NCBI GenBank assembly: GCA_963761435.1
Contig: CAVXHJ010000010.1
Coordinates: 1,426,001-1,490,000 of the forward strand
Reading direction: 5' to 3'
Length of the DNA stretch: 64,000 nt
Source: Roseiarcus sp963761435
Lineage (GTDB): Bacteria; Pseudomonadota; Alphaproteobacteria; Rhizobiales; Beijerinckiaceae
Positions 8,727-19,400 of this stretch are shown in pieces. The notes beneath the pieces were generated by a model. That model did not search any database. It was given only the letters and a program-made list of their open reading frames with translations, and was not told where the DNA came from. The position numbers and the translations under genes were made by a program. The first letter of the stretch is position 1; the number at the start of each line of letters is the position of its first letter.

Positions 8727-9920
8727 ATGGCAGACGGACCTGTGACGGCCGACAATGCGCTCGCCGTGGCGCGCGCCGTTCTCAAGCGCGCGCCGCTCAT
8801 CGACGGGCACAATGATCTTCCGTGGGTCATACGCGTCGACCGCGGCGCGCGAGGCGATGTGATCGCATATGATTTGACACGCGTGCATGAGCGCGCCGAC
8901 ACCGACATTCCGCGTTTGCGCGAGGGAATGGTCGGAGCCCAGTTCTGGGCCGCCTTCCAGCCGACCGACGCGCCCCATCCGGCCCGTACCGCGCTCGAGC
9001 AGATCGACCTCATCCGCCGCATCGAGGAGGCTCATCCAGACGCGTTCCTGCCGGCGCGGCGGGCGGCGGATTATTCCAAGGCCAAGTCCGAGGGCAAAAT
9101 TGCGTCGTTCATCGCGGTCGAGGGCGGGGTGGGGCTTGAAAATTCGCTGAGCCCGCTGCGCATCTGGCAGGCGGCGGGCGTGCGCCTGATGACGCTCTGC
9201 CATAACGAGAGTTTGGATTGGGTGGATTCGGCGACCGACGCGCCGCGCAACGGCGGTATCAATGCGTTTGGCCGCGCGGTCATTGGCGAGCTCAACCGCC
9301 TCGGCATTGTCATCGACCTTGCCCATACGTCGCATGACGCGATGCGGCGCGTACTCGATGTAACGGAAGCGCCCGTCGCGCTGTCGCATTCCAACGCCTA
9401 CTCGCTCTGCGATCATCCCCGCAATGCGCCCGACGACGTGCTCAAACGGCTCAAGAGCAATGGCGGCCTGGTGATGGCGACTTTCGTGCCCGGCTTCGTC
9501 TCGCAGCCGCTCCGCGACTGGCTGCGCCGTTCGCGCGAGGGCTATGGAAAGGCGCCGCTCGCGGCCGATCCCAAAGGCCAGTTCGCCGAACTCGAAACCA
9601 AACACGGCGCGGCGCCGAAGGCGAGCCTGGAGCAGGTCGCCGACCACATCGTGCGCCTCGTCGAGACTGCGGGCCTCGACCATGTCGGCGTGGGGTCTGA
9701 CTATTTCGGCGGCGCGTCGCCGGTCGGGCTTGAGGACGTCAGCCGCTTCCCGCACCTGTTCGCGGAACTGGTGCGGCGCGGCTTTTCGGAGCGCGACCTC
9801 GAGAAGATGTCGTCGCGAAACATGCTGCGGGTGCTGCGCCGGGTCGAGACAATCGGCAAGTCGCTGCGCAAGACCCGCGCGCCCGCGATCGGCCGGGTCG
9901 AGGACTACAAGGATGCTTGA
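8727..9920 (+). CDS. Membrane dipeptidase (peptidase M19)
   Basis: This 397-residue zinc metallopeptidase of the renal dipeptidase family has the metal-binding LIDGHNDLPW near residue 30, the bridging glutamate in FIAVEGG, the WVDSATD region, VALSHSNAY and the C-terminal GLDHVGVGSDYFGG. Family members hydrolyse dipeptides, including those with a D-residue or dehydropeptides; the substrate here is unknown. I see no signal peptide. It starts 17 bases after degP behind an AAGGAG site, so it may be read through from that operon, and its stop overlaps the next gene. Confidence 0.88.
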   Translation: MADGPVTADNALAVARAVLKRAPLIDGHNDLPWVIRVDRGARGDVIAYDLTRVHERADTDIPRLREGMVGAQFWAAFQPTDAPHPARTALEQIDLIRRIEEAHPDAFLPARRAADYSKAKSEGKIASFIAVEGGVGLENSLSPLRIWQAAGVRLMTLCHNESLDWVDSATDAPRNGGINAFGRAVIGELNRLGIVIDLAHTSHDAMRRVLDVTEAPVALSHSNAYSLCDHPRNAPDDVLKRLKSNGGLVMATFVPGFVSQPLRDWLRRSREGYGKAPLAADPKGQFAELETKHGAAPKASLEQVADHIVRLVETAGLDHVGVGSDYFGGASPVGLEDVSRFPHLFAELVRRGFSERDLEKMSSRNMLRVLRRVETIGKSLRKTRAPAIGRVEDYKDA

Positions 9921-10329
9921 GTCCGCCATGGCGCGCGCGGATGCGGCCCCGCCGCAGTCGAACGTCGACGTCGGCCGGATGGCGCCCCGTGCGCGCGAGG
10001 CGAGCGAGTTTCTCAAAGCGTTGGCGCACGAGTCGCGTCTGATGATCTTGTGCGACCTCTTGCATGGCGAGAAATCAGTCGGCGAGCTCGAGGCGCTGCT
10101 CGCGAGGCGCCAGTCGACGGTGTCGCAGCAATTGGCGCGGTTGAGGCTCGAGGGACTGGTTTCCGCGCGCCGGGACGGAAAGACGATCTACTACAGCATC
10201 GCCAGCGACAAGGCGCGGTCGATAATCGGCGCGCTCTACGATTTATTCTGCAAGCCGGCCGGCGGCGCTCAAGCGTCGCCGTCAGCCCGTCCGCCGGAAT
10301 CCGCTGGCGCAGGCGCCGACAACCGTTAA
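9913..10329 (+). CDS. ArsR-family repressor with BigR/SqrR-like cysteine pair
   Basis: This 138-residue winged-helix repressor carries the DNA-recognition helix STVSQQLARLRLEGLV (about 68-83). Cysteines lie at C47 (MILCDL) and C113 (LYDLFC), the two positions used by the sulfide/persulfide sensors BigR and SqrR to form a polysulfide bridge. That suggests reactive-sulfur sensing rather than metal sensing; the assignment is by motif position only. It overlaps the dipeptidase gene by 8 bases, and its 3' end overlaps the convergent MFS gene. A downstream ATG at 9928 is an alternative start. Confidence 0.85.
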   Translation: MLESAMARADAAPPQSNVDVGRMAPRAREASEFLKALAHESRLMILCDLLHGEKSVGELEALLARRQSTVSQQLARLRLEGLVSARRDGKTIYYSIASDKARSIIGALYDLFCKPAGGAQASPSARPPESAGAGADNR

Positions 10330-11660
10330 CGCTGCTGCGCCCCAAAGCGCGATCGACGTCGCATGACTGGGCGCACGTCCGAACGCGACCGCGACGAAGG
10401 CCGCTCCCAGCGACTGGCCGACCAGCCGTCCAGTCGATTGAAGGCCGGCCGCTCCGCCGCTGCGCTCTCGCGGCGCGCTGCCGATGATGACCCGATTGTT
10501 GGGTGACTGGAAAAAGCCGAAGCCGAGTCCGCAAATGGCGAGCCGCCAGACAAGCGAGGCGGGGTCCGGATTGCCAACATCGAGCGCGACCAGGGCGAGG
10601 CCCGCGCCCATCACCAGAAGGCCAATGCTGCTGAGAATCCCTGGGATGAACCGATCCGCAAGCCGCCCTGCGATCGGCGCGATCAGCGCCGTCGCGACTG
10701 GCCACGGGGTGAGAAGGAGTCCGGTCGCGGCGGGCGAGCGGCCGAGCGCGTCCTCGAAATAGAACGGCAGCGCCACCAACGCCAGGGTCTGCGCTCCGAA
10801 CGATGTGATCGACGTCGCCAGCGAGAGCGCGAACACTGGCCGGCGCAGGAGATCGACCGGCAGGAGAGGCGCCGGCAGCTTGAATTGCCGCCTGACCAGT
10901 ATGACGCCGATCGCCAGAGCGAACCCAATCTCGACGAGCGGCGGCCACAGGCTTCCCCCTGGCCGATGCGATTGATCCCGGCGATCAAGAGCCCGAAGGC
11001 AAGCGCATTGAGAACGACGCTGATCAGGTCGAGGCGGCCGGCGGCGCGCGGGGTGGCGGGAAGCGTCCGCGCCGCCATGACCAGCGCCAGCGCGCCGATC
11101 GGGACGTTGACCAGAAACAGCCAATGCCAGGAGGCGACCGAAAGGATCGCCGCGGCGACGCTCGGGCTTGCAGCGCTCGCCACGGCGACCACCACCGCCA
11201 TGTTGCCCACGCCCTGGCCCAGTCGCGAGTGGGGATAGATGAACCGGATCAGAGCGATATTGACGCTCATGATCCCGGCGGCGCCGAGACCCTGAATGAG
11301 GCGAGCGGCCGTCAGCAGGGCGAAAGTCGGCGCGAGCGCGCAGGCCAGCGAAGCCAGAGTGAAGACGGCGAGCCCCCACCAATAGACGCGCCGGTAGCCG
11401 TACATGTCGCCCAGCGCGGCCAGCGGCAGCAACGAAACAGTGACAGCGAGCTGGAAGGCGTTGACGATCCAGGTCGCGCTTTCCGGCGCGACAGTGAACT
11501 GGCGCGCCATCGTCGGCAGCGCCACATTGACGATGTTGCCGTCGAGCACCGCCATGGTGAGCGCCATGGCGAGGGTCGAGAACGCCATGAGGCGCTGCGG
11601 ATTGGGAAGGCCGTCATGGACTTGGGCGGCTTGAGAAAAAATCGGCGCCGGGCGGTTCAA
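10282..11660 (-). CDS. MFS drug-type exporter (DHA2-like, one frame break)
   Basis: This is a major facilitator exporter of about 459 residues, rich in membrane helices, with the DHA2 signature around VLDGNIVNVALPTM (first helix) and LGDMYGYRRVYW (loop between helices 2 and 3). The protein reads in one frame from 11660 to about 10960 (ending INRIGQG) and continues in another frame (SLWPPLVEI) to the stop at 10282. The switch falls in a run of five C at 10955-10959; one added base restores a continuous protein. The N-terminal NMAVVVAVASAASPSVAAAI region supports drug:H+ antiport, but the substrate is unknown. Confidence 0.82.
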
Positions 11661-12066
11661 TGCCGGAGCCTATCGCGGTTCGACTGCGGCGCAGAACCCG
11701 GCCGCGCTCGAAAGTCGCGAAAATGAGCGAAAGCCGACGAAAATGAAACCGCTGTCATTTGCTTTCTTTTGTTTTTTGGAATCGAGACTTTTCAAAGGGT
11801 TCTGAGCGATTTAGATGCTTTTTTTCTCCTCCCGCCGCAGGCTCCGCGCCAACGTCCTCGCTTCTCGCTCCGAGAAAGAGGCCGATCTCTTTCCCATCGT
11901 CTCGACAGCATAACCAGGTTTCTGCTTTTTGGCAAGAAATTGCCGCATTCGGCGGATTTTCCTTAGAATCACAAGGAGGGCCGCCGGTCGGAACGCCGGT
12001 TTGCCCTGGGGCAAAATCCGGCCGGCGATCCTCGGCAAGGCCATGCCGCGCTCGTTTCGGTCGCCG
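11661..12066. other. Intergenic region with AT-rich core and palindrome
   Basis: About 400 bases lie between the MFS start and the rimO stop. The part at 11740-11830 is more AT-rich than its surroundings. Two copies of CGAAAATGA occur close together at about 11718-11746, just upstream of the MFS gene, and could be regulatory. A perfect palindrome TTTGCCC-TG-GGGCAAA lies at 12000-12015; its two-base spacer suits a protein-binding site better than an RNA hairpin. I see no convincing coding frame. Confidence 0.4.
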
Positions 12067-13407
12067 TCAGGCCGCGCCCCACAAATCGTAGGCGTCGGAG
12101 CGGTCGATCTTCACCGTCACAATGTCGCCGGCGCGCAGCGGCCGGCGGGTCGCGATATGCACTGCGCCGTCGATCTGCGGCGCGTCGCCCTTGCTGCGCC
12201 CTTTGGCCTCGCGCGCGCCGCCCTCGTCGACGATGACTTCGAGGCGCTTGCCGACCTTGGCGGCGAGCTTCTTCGCGCTGATCGCCTGGGCGCGCTGCCA
12301 TGAAGCGCTTGTGCCGGCTCGCCTTGATCTCGTCCGGCACGGGCTCGAGGCCGAGATCGTTGGCGACCGCGCCCCCGACCGGCTCGTATGGGAAAGCGCC
12401 GACGCGGTCGAGTTTCGCCTCGTCGAGCCAGTCGAGCAGGAAGGCGAAGTCGTCCTCGGTCTCGCCGGGGAAGCCAACGATGAAGGTCGAGCGGATTGTC
12501 AGCTCCGGGCAGATCGCGCGCCAGGCGCGGATGCGCTCGAGCGTCTTTTCCTGGGCCGCCGGCCGCCGCATCGCCTTCAAGACCGCAGGCGAAGCGTGCT
12601 GGAACGGCACGTCGATATAGGGCAGCACATTGCCGCCGTTCATGAGTTCGATGACCTCGTCGACGTGCGGATAGGGGTAGACATATTGCAGCCTGACCCA
12701 GGCGCCGAGCGTTCCCAATTCGCGGGTGATGTCGAGAAAGCGCGCCGTCGTCTCCCGCCCGCGCCATTCGCTCGCCGCATATTTGAGGTCGCGGCCATAG
12801 GCGCTGGTGTCCTGGGCGATGACGATGAGCTCCTTGACGCCTGCTTTGACGAGCCGCTCGGCTTCGCGCAGCACGTCGCCGGCCTGGCCGCGAGTTAAGG
12901 TTGCCGCGCAACGACGGGATGATGCAGAAGGTGCAGCGGTTGTCGCAGCCCTCGGCGATCTTGAGATAGGCGTAGTGGCGCGGCGTGAGCCGCACGCCCT
13001 CGCCGGGGATGAGATCGACGAACTTGTCGCGCGGCGCGGGCGCGGCTTCGCGCACGGCCTGCATCACGCTCTCGAATTCCTGCGGTCCGGTGATCGCCGA
13101 GACATTGGGGAACGCGTCGCGGATCGCCTCGGGCTTCGCCCCCATGCAGCCGGTGACGATCACTTTGCCGTTTTCGTTCATCGCCTGCCCGATCGCGGCG
13201 AGCGATTCCGCCTTGGCGCTGTCGAGGAAGCCGCAGGTGTTGACGATCACCGCGTCGGCGCCGGCGTGGCGTGCGCGAAAGCTCGTAGCCCTCGGCGCGC
13301 AGCCGCGTGAGGATCCGCTCGCTGTCGACGAGCGCCTTCGGGCAGCCGAGCGAGACGAAGGAAATGCGCGGCGCGGGGCGGCGCTCGGTATCGACGATGT
13401 CGGTCAC
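12067..13407 (-). CDS. rimO: RimO, ribosomal protein S12 methylthiotransferase (three frame breaks)
   Basis: RimO is a radical-SAM enzyme that methylthiolates an aspartate of ribosomal protein S12. All domains are present but spread over several frames. The N-terminal UPF0004 domain has ISFVSLGCPKALVDSE and VNTCGFLDSAKAES. The radical-SAM core has the CxxxCxxC cluster in EGCDNRCTFC and SQDTSAYG-like AQDTSAYG. The C-terminal TRAM domain ends DRSDAYDLWG. Frame changes are needed at about 13265-13273, 12881-12886 and 12297-12301, each solved by removing one base. GTG at 13407 is the likeliest start; GTG at 13440 is possible. The gene is either decayed or, more likely, mis-sequenced. Confidence 0.85.
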
Positions 13408-13545
13408 AGGCGTCGATTGCCACGGGCGCGCGACCGCCACAAGGCCCTTCTCCGCCTCCTGTCTCAGGTAAATTAGAAGTGGCCAGAGCGTCGTCGGGCC
13501 AAGACTTGCGTGACCAGCGTGCGCCAATTTGATAGGTTCTCTACC

Positions 13546-13746
13546 ATGAAAACGCTTGATGACATCGAAAAAGCCCTATCCGAATTGCCCGCAGATCAGC
13601 TGGCCGAGTTCCGAGCCTGGTTCGAAACATTCGACGCTGTCCGCTTCGACCAGAAGATCGAACGGGACGCCAACGCAGGCCGACTTGACCGGCTTGCTGC
13701 TCTGGCCCTCGCCGATTTCCGCGCCGGCCGCGCACGCGAGTTGTGA
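13546..13746 (+). CDS. RelB-like antitoxin
   Basis: This 66-residue acidic protein resembles the antitoxins that precede small RelE/ParE-like toxins: an N-terminal helical part (TLDDIEKALSELP) and a C-terminal FDQKIERDANAGRLDRLAA stretch likely to wrap the toxin. The ATG at 13546 is chosen over one 36 bases upstream because the family starts at MKTLDDIE. Its stop overlaps the toxin start. Confidence 0.8.
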   Translation: MKTLDDIEKALSELPADQLAEFRAWFETFDAVRFDQKIERDANAGRLDRLAALALADFRAGRAREL

Positions 13747-13994
13747 GGCACTTCGCCAGTCCTGCATTCTGGGAGGCCTATCGAAGACTTCCCGACGATG
13801 TCAGGGCGCTGGCGGACAAGAATTACGCACTGCTCAAAGAGAATCCGCGACATCCATCATTGCATCTGAAGAAAGTCGGCCTCTTCTGGTCGGTCCGCGT
13901 TGGCGGCCGCTACCGGGCTTTGGCGACGGAAATCGACCAAGGCCTGCTATGGTTTTGGATCGGTTCGCACGCCGACTACGATGCCCTCGTGTGA
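13743..13994 (+). CDS. RelE/ParE-like toxin
   Basis: This 83-residue protein has the compact RelE/ParE-like pattern: an N-terminal helix (FWEAYRRLPDDVRALADKNY), then strands containing SLHLKKVGLFWSVRVGGRYRAL and a terminal LWFWIGSHADYD. It starts at a GTG overlapping the antitoxin stop by four bases, so the pair is translationally coupled. Proteins of this fold cleave mRNA or poison gyrase; the target here cannot be read from sequence. Confidence 0.82.
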   Translation: MRHFASPAFWEAYRRLPDDVRALADKNYALLKENPRHPSLHLKKVGLFWSVRVGGRYRALATEIDQGLLWFWIGSHADYDALV

Positions 13995-14019
13995 TCGAGC
14001 GAGTTGCGCTGCGTTTGCA

Positions 14020-14971
14020 TCACAGCTTCATCTCCGGCCCCAGCGGCACGATGCCGGTCGGATTGATGCGCAGGTGGCTCGCGTAATAGTGATGCTTGAT
14101 GTGGAAGAAGTCGATCGTCTCGGCGACGCCCGGCCAATGGTAGAGTTCGCTTGAGATAGCGGCTGAGCGCCGGGTAGTCCCTGATCTCCCTCAAGTTGCA
14201 CTTGAAGTGGCCGAAATAGACGGGATCGAAGCGGATCAAGGTGGTGAACAGCCGCCAGTCCGCTTCCGTAACCCGCTCGCCGCACAGAAATCGCTGGCCC
14301 GCGAGCCGCGCCTCGAGCATGTCGAGCGTCTCGAACAGCGCCCGGAACGCCTCCTCGTAGGCCTCTTGCGTGGTGGCGAAGCCGGCGCGATAGACGCCGT
14401 TGTTGACGGTCGCGTAGATGCGGGCGTTGAGCGCGTCGATCTCGGTTCTTAGCTCGCTCGGATAATAGTCGCCCTCCGCCGCGCCGACCGCGTCGAAGGC
14501 ATGATTGAACATGCGGATGATCTCGGACAATTCATTGTTGACGATCGTGCCCGTCTTCTTGTCCCACAGCACCGGCACGGTGACGCGGCCGCTGTAGTCG
14601 GGCCGCGCCTTGACATAGAACTCGCGAAGCTCGCTCGCGCCGAAGATCGGGTCGGGGATGACGCCCTGCCCTTCCTCGAAGGTCCAGCCGCGCTCGCCGA
14701 GCAGCCAATGGACGACCGAGAGCGAGATCATGCCCTCGAGTCCCTTGAGCTTGCGGAAGATGAGCGTCCGGTGCGCCCAGGGGCAGGCGAGCGAGATGAT
14801 GAGGTGGTAGCGGCCCGGCTCCGCCTTGAACCCGCCGGCGCCGCTCGGCCCCGCTTCGCCGCTCGCCGTCACCCAGTTGCGGAACGGCGCGTCCGGCCGG
14901 ACGAAATGGCCGGTCCTGTCGTGCGGAAAGTCGCTCTCCGCACGCCATGTTCCCTTCGAGAATTCGCCCAT
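14020..14971 (-). CDS. Glutathionyl-hydroquinone reductase (one frame break near the C-terminus)
   Basis: This GST-superfamily enzyme (Xi class, YqjG/Ecm4/PcpF-like) reduces glutathionyl-hydroquinones. The catalytic-cysteine motif is ISLACPWAHRTLIFRKLKGLE near residue 60, and the C-terminal helical domain includes FLCGERVTEADWRLFTTLIRFDPVYFGHFK. After RYLK the frame breaks at about 14148-14153. The expected end (ELYHWPGVAETIDFFHIKHH and ITPIGIVPLGP-like NPTGIVPLGPEMKL) then reads in a neighbouring frame to the TGA at 14020-14022. The start has a GGGAG site. Total length would be about 316 residues, normal for the family. Confidence 0.87.
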
Positions 14972-15082
14972 GTCTCCCTCGTCGCCATCAAGCGTAGCGA
15001 CGCCCGTCCACTTGCGCGAAGAATCGAAGCGGCACGATTGCGTCTCGCATACGCAGTCGCGAGGCGGCGACCGACTCCGCTC

Positions 15083-15781
15083 CTACACCCGCCCGGTGAC
15101 CGGTAGATCAGCGCGCCGGTGATCGCCTTCGCTTCGTCCGACGCGAGAAACAGCATGACCGCGGCGAGATCGGCCGGCGCGACCCAGCGGGCGAAATCCG
15201 CTTTCGGCATGTCGCGACGGTTCGCGGCCGTGTCGATGATCGACGGCAGCACCGCGTTGACGGTGACGCCCTTCTGCTTCAGTTCGTCCGCCAGGCTCTC
15301 GGTCAGCCGGTGCACCGCCGACTTGCTCGCGGCATAGGGGCCGAAGCCGGATGCGGCGTGCAGGGCGGACTGCGCCCCAACATTGACGATGCGGCCGGCG
15401 CCGCTCTCGATCAGAAACGGCAGCGCCGCACGGCAGGCGTTGAGCGCCGTCATGAGGTTCAGCGCGATACATGCGCTCCCAGCTCTCGTCCTTGCCGCCC
15501 TCGACCGTCTCCCATTGAAAGCCGCCGGCGATATTGAGGAGTGCGTCGACCCGGCCGAATTTCGCTTTCACGTCGGCCATGGCTTTGGTCGCGACATCAG
15601 CAGAGGAAAGGTCCAGTCCACCGATGAGCAACGCATCCTTCCCGAGAGCGGCCATCCCCTCCGGCGCAGCCGGGGCGTGATCGAGCACCGCGATGGACGC
15701 GCCGCGCGCAGCGGCGACCTCGGCGACGACGCGCCCCAATGCGCCGAACCCGCCGGTGACGACGACAGTCTTGCCCTGCAT
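15083..15781 (-). CDS. SDR-family oxidoreductase (two frame breaks)
   Basis: This is a classical short-chain dehydrogenase of about 232 residues. It has the NAD(P)-binding TGGFGALG near residue 9, the NIAGG motif, a catalytic region with VGAQSALHAASGFGPYAASKSAV (Y-x3-K), and a normal end reading PVTGRV. The frame shifts at about 15461-15466 (MYR to LNLMTALNACR) and again at about 15101-15105. Both are single-base changes. I chose ATG at 15781 (MQGKTVVVTGG) because the upstream extension does not resemble the family. The substrate is unknown. Confidence 0.8.
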   Translation of the reverse strand: MQGKTVVVTGGFGALGRVVAEVAAARGASIAVLDHAPAAPEGMAALGKDALLIGGLDLSSADVATKAMADVKAKFGRVDALLNIAGGFQWETVEGGKDESWERMYRAEPHDGAQRLPCGAAVSDRERRRPHRQCWGAVRPARRIRLRPLCREQVGGAPADREPGGRTEAEGRHRQRGAAVDHRHGREPSRHAESGFRPLGRAGRSRRGHAVSRVGRSEGDHRRADLPVTGRV

Positions 15782-15864
15782 CCTGGCCTCGCTTGGTGAC
15801 GGTCGGCCGCGACGGCGATAAAACCAATCGCGGGGCAAAAGACTAGCGACGACGGCAAGAATCA

Positions 15865-16191
15865 TCAATCGGCGATGCCGATGACGACCGCCAGCATATG
15901 GTTGAGCGCGATCCGCTCGCTCTCATTGAGACGGCCGATGACCTTGCCGCATTTCTCGCGCGGGATCGCGACGATTTTATCGATCATGACCTGTGACGGG
16001 GCCTTGAGCCCGTTCACCTCGGCCGGCTCGATCGTGAGACGATACAGCGGCGCCTTGACGAGAGCGCTTGTGAGAAGCGCCACGAGCACGCTCTCCGTCG
16101 CCGTCAGCCAGTCCGATTGAACGACCACCGCCGGACGCGGCTTTCCATAGTCGCCAGGCGCGGAGACAGTGACCAGATCGCCTCGCTTCAC
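15865..16191 (-). CDS. MazF/PemK-type mRNA interferase toxin
   Basis: This 108-residue protein has the MazF fold signature: MKRGDLVTVSAPGDYGKPRPAVVVQSD at the start, then the core with VALLTSALV and a helix containing SQVMIDKIVAIPREK. The family cleaves RNA at short sequence motifs. Its start overlaps the stop of the upstream antitoxin (ATGA), so the two are a coupled pair. A second, related pair occurs at 27913-28469. Confidence 0.88.
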   Translation of the reverse strand: MKRGDLVTVSAPGDYGKPRPAVVVQSDWLTATESVLVALLTSALVKAPLYRLTIEPAEVNGLKAPSQVMIDKIVAIPREKCGKVIGRLNESERIALNHMLAVVIGIAD

Positions 16192-16415
16192 CTGTCAGGC
16201 CAGGGGAAGGCCGCCTCTATGAAGGCCAAAGCTTCCGCTTCCTCCGGCCGGCCGCGCAGCAGCCGGGCCTGCCGAGCGGCCTCCTGGGCAAATTCCGGCC
16301 GCGTCGGGTCGGGAACCCACACGCGCAACAGCTTCATGCCCTTGTCGATGCGGGCGCGGCGGTAACGCTGGAACTTGGTAAGGCCGTCCTTCGGCGCGGG
16401 TTTGGCGCGCGGCAT
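16188..16415 (-). CDS. MazE-like antitoxin (DUF3018 type)
   Basis: This 75-residue protein matches the short antitoxins paired with MazF in proteobacteria. It has a basic N-terminus (KFQRYRRARIDKGMKLLRVWVPD) and a C-terminal acidic helix (EEAEALAFIEAAFPW) that probably blocks the toxin. A strong GAGGAGG ribosome site precedes the ATG. The upstream region at 16436-16461 includes TAACATG (16446-16452), also seen before the second module. Confidence 0.83.
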   Translation of the reverse strand: MPRAKPAPKDGLTKFQRYRRARIDKGMKLLRVWVPDPTRPEFAQEAARQARLLRGRPEEAEALAFIEAAFPWPDR

Positions 16416-16493
16416 GGGCGCCTCCTCTTTGGTTGCGCGCTACCTTAACATGAGAAACGCGAACGACCACCTTTTTTCGCGAGGGCTTCGCGG

Positions 16494-19400
16494 CTACGCC
16501 GCTTTGTCCGCCGGCGCCCGGCCGCCCTTGAGTTCGTTCAGCGCGCTCGCCCGTGCTTTCGCCGCTTCGGCGGCGCTTGCTTCCTTCACATGTCCGTAGC
16601 CCCGGATGGCCTCATAGGCGCCGACCACGCGCACGGCGACCGGATGAGACGACGGCGTCAGACGCTGGGTGAGATCGGCGACGTCGGCTTCGAATTCGGC
16701 GATGAGCCGCTTTTCGAGCTTGCGCTCGTCGCTATTGCGGAACGGATCGAGCCATGTGCCGCGCAGGAACTTGAGCCGCGCCATGACCTTGAACGCGGTC
16801 ATTGCCCAGGGGCCGACCTCGCCCTTCTTCATCCGTCCCGTCGCCGGATCGGGCCGCGCGAACGGCCAGGCGCCGATATGGAAACGCAGCTGATATGAGC
16901 CTTCGAATTCCCGCGCCAGCGACTGCTGGAACTCGGGCGCGGCGAACAGGCGCGCGACCTCCCACTCGTCCTTGGCGGCGAGGAGCTTATGATAGGCGCG
17001 CGCGGTCGCCGCGGTCATCGCCTCGCCGAGCCCCGCTCTCGACTCGGCCGCACGCACCCGCGCCACGAGCGCGGAATAACGCTCGGCGAAAACCGCGTCG
17101 CGATAGTCGGTGAGGTGCGCGACGCGACGTGCGATCAGCGCATCGAGCGGCGGCGGCTCGTCCGCCGGCTCGTCGAAGCCGACCAGCGTTTCGACGCTCA
17201 CCGGATCATGCGCGGCGCGCCGGCCCCAGTCGAACGCCTGTTTGTTCAAGTCGATGGCGACGCCGTTGAGCTCGATCGCGCGCTCGATCGCGGCGCGGCG
17301 GATCGGCACCAGACCCTTCTGCCAGGCGGCGCCGAGCATGAACATGTTGGAGGCGATGGGATCGCCGAGCAACGAAGAGGCGAGGCGCTGGGCGTCGAGT
17401 ACGAACGCCTTGTCGCCGAGCGCGTTTTTCAGCCGATCGATCAGGTCGTTCTTGTCGACGCTCCAGTTCGGATTGCGGGCGAACTCCGCGGTCGGCGTCA
17501 GGTCGGCGGAGATGACCGCGCCCGTTTTCCCGCGCGTGAGCTTCGACACCGCTTCGTCGCCCGCGGCGACGATGAGGTCGCAGCCGATCAGCGCGTCGGC
17601 CTCGCCGGCGGCGATGCGGGTCGCGTGCAGCGCGCTCCCGTCGTGGGCGATCCGCACATGCGCGGTGACCGCGCCGTATTTCTGGCTCAAGCCGGTCAGA
17701 TCGAGATTGGTGCTGAAGAGCCCGTCGAGATAGGCGGCGATGGCGATCGTCTGGCTCACGGTGACGACGCCGGAGCCGCCGATCCCGGCCACGAGGATGC
17801 TGAAGCGCTCGGCGATCTCGGGCAGGATCGGCTCGGGGATCGGCGGCAGGTAGTTGCTTACCGGCGCGGTCGCCTCGGGTTTGCGCAAGCGCCCGCCATG
17901 GACGGTCACGAAGCTCGGGCAGAAGCCTTCGACGCAGGAGTAATCCTTGTTGCAGCTCGACTGGTTGATGCGCCGCTTGCGCCCGAATTCGGTCTCGAGC
18001 GGCTCGATCGCCATGCAGTTGGAGACCCGCCCGCAATCGCCGCAACCTTCGCACACTTGGGGATGGATGAAGGTGCGGATGGCCGGATCGGCCCATTTGC
18101 CGCGCTTGCGCAGGCGTCGCCGCTCCGTCGCACAGGGCTGGTCATAGACGATGACCGAGACGCCCTTGAATTCGCGGAATTCACGCTGCGTCTCGTCCAT
18201 CGCGTCGCGGTGACGGAGGGTGACCCCGGGAGGCAGGGGAACGCCGGCGTAGCGCTCCGGCTCGTCGGCCACCAGCGCCATTTTCTTCACCCCCTCGGCG
18301 GCGAGCTCGCCGAGAATCTGGACCGGCGTCATGGCGCCCTCGATGGGCTGTCCACCCGTCATGGAGACGAAGCCGTTGAAGAGGATTTTATAGGTGATCG
18401 GGACGTCGGCGGCGATCGCCTGACGGATCGCGAGCGACCCCGAATGGGCGTAGGTGCCGTCGCCGATGTTGGCGAACACATGGTCCTGGCGGGTGAAGGG
18501 CTGCTGGCCGAGCCACATCGTCCCTTCGCCGCCCATATGCGAGGCGGTCGCGGTCTGCTGCGGGTTGACCAGCGTCGCCATCCAGTGGCAGCCGATGCCG
18601 GCGAGCGCCCGGCTGCCTTCGGGCACCGGGGTCGAGCGGTTGTGCGGGCACCCGGCGCAAAAGCCAGGGCTGCGCATCGGCGCCGGGCGATTGCTGAGCG
18701 CGCCGCCTGGCTGCTCCGGCGCGCTCAAGCCGCAGTTCGGGTCGTGGAGGGAAAGCGCCTTGACCAGCACCGCGGCAATGAGCTCGGGTGAGATTTCACC
18801 GAAATTGGGAATGGCCGGCGCGCCTTGCTGCGGATCGAACGCCGGCCCGTCGAAATATTTGCCGACGATGCGCGGCGCGCCGGGCCCGCCATAGAGGATC
18901 GAACGCATCTGATCCTCGATCAGCGGGCGCTTCTCCTCGACGACGACGATGAGGTCGAGGCCGTGGGCGAAGTCGCGCACAATGTCGGAATCGAGCGGCC
19001 ACACCATGCCGATCTTGAGCAGGCGGAGACCGAGCGAAGCGCCATTGTCGGAGAGACCGAGATTGCCGAGCGCCTGCAGCAGGTCTTGCCAGGCCTTGCC
19101 GGCGGCGACCACGCCGATCCTCGCCTCGGCGCTCCCGCTCACAATGCGGTTCAGGCCGTTGGCGCGCGCGTAGGCGAGCGCGGCCGGCAGCTTGTGATTA
19201 TAGAGCCGCTCCTCCTGCGCGACCGGCGCGTCGATCGTCCGGGCGCCGAACCCCCCCGGCGGATTGCTCGGCCGTTCGGGAATGACAATCTGCGGCGAAT
19301 CCGGTCCGACATAGACGGTGCCGCCGCCCTCGGCGACGTCGGTGACGATCTTCATGCCGACCCAGCAGCCGGAAAACCGCGACATGGCGATTCCATGGAG

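Noticed and set aside
12000..12015. Terminator for rimO
   Set aside because: Two-base loop and no T-tract; more likely a DNA palindrome.
11811..12044. Small 77-codon gene on the minus strand
   Set aside because: Basic, low-complexity product with no ribosome site; spans the palindrome region.
13546..16415. Defence island formed by the two toxin-antitoxin pairs
   Set aside because: The genes between them are ordinary metabolic enzymes and no phage or transposon genes are present.
16989..18791. Long 600-codon frame opposite the indolepyruvate oxidoreductase gene
   Set aside because: It is antisense to a fully conserved gene; high GC suppresses stop codons and the protein has no recognisable motif.
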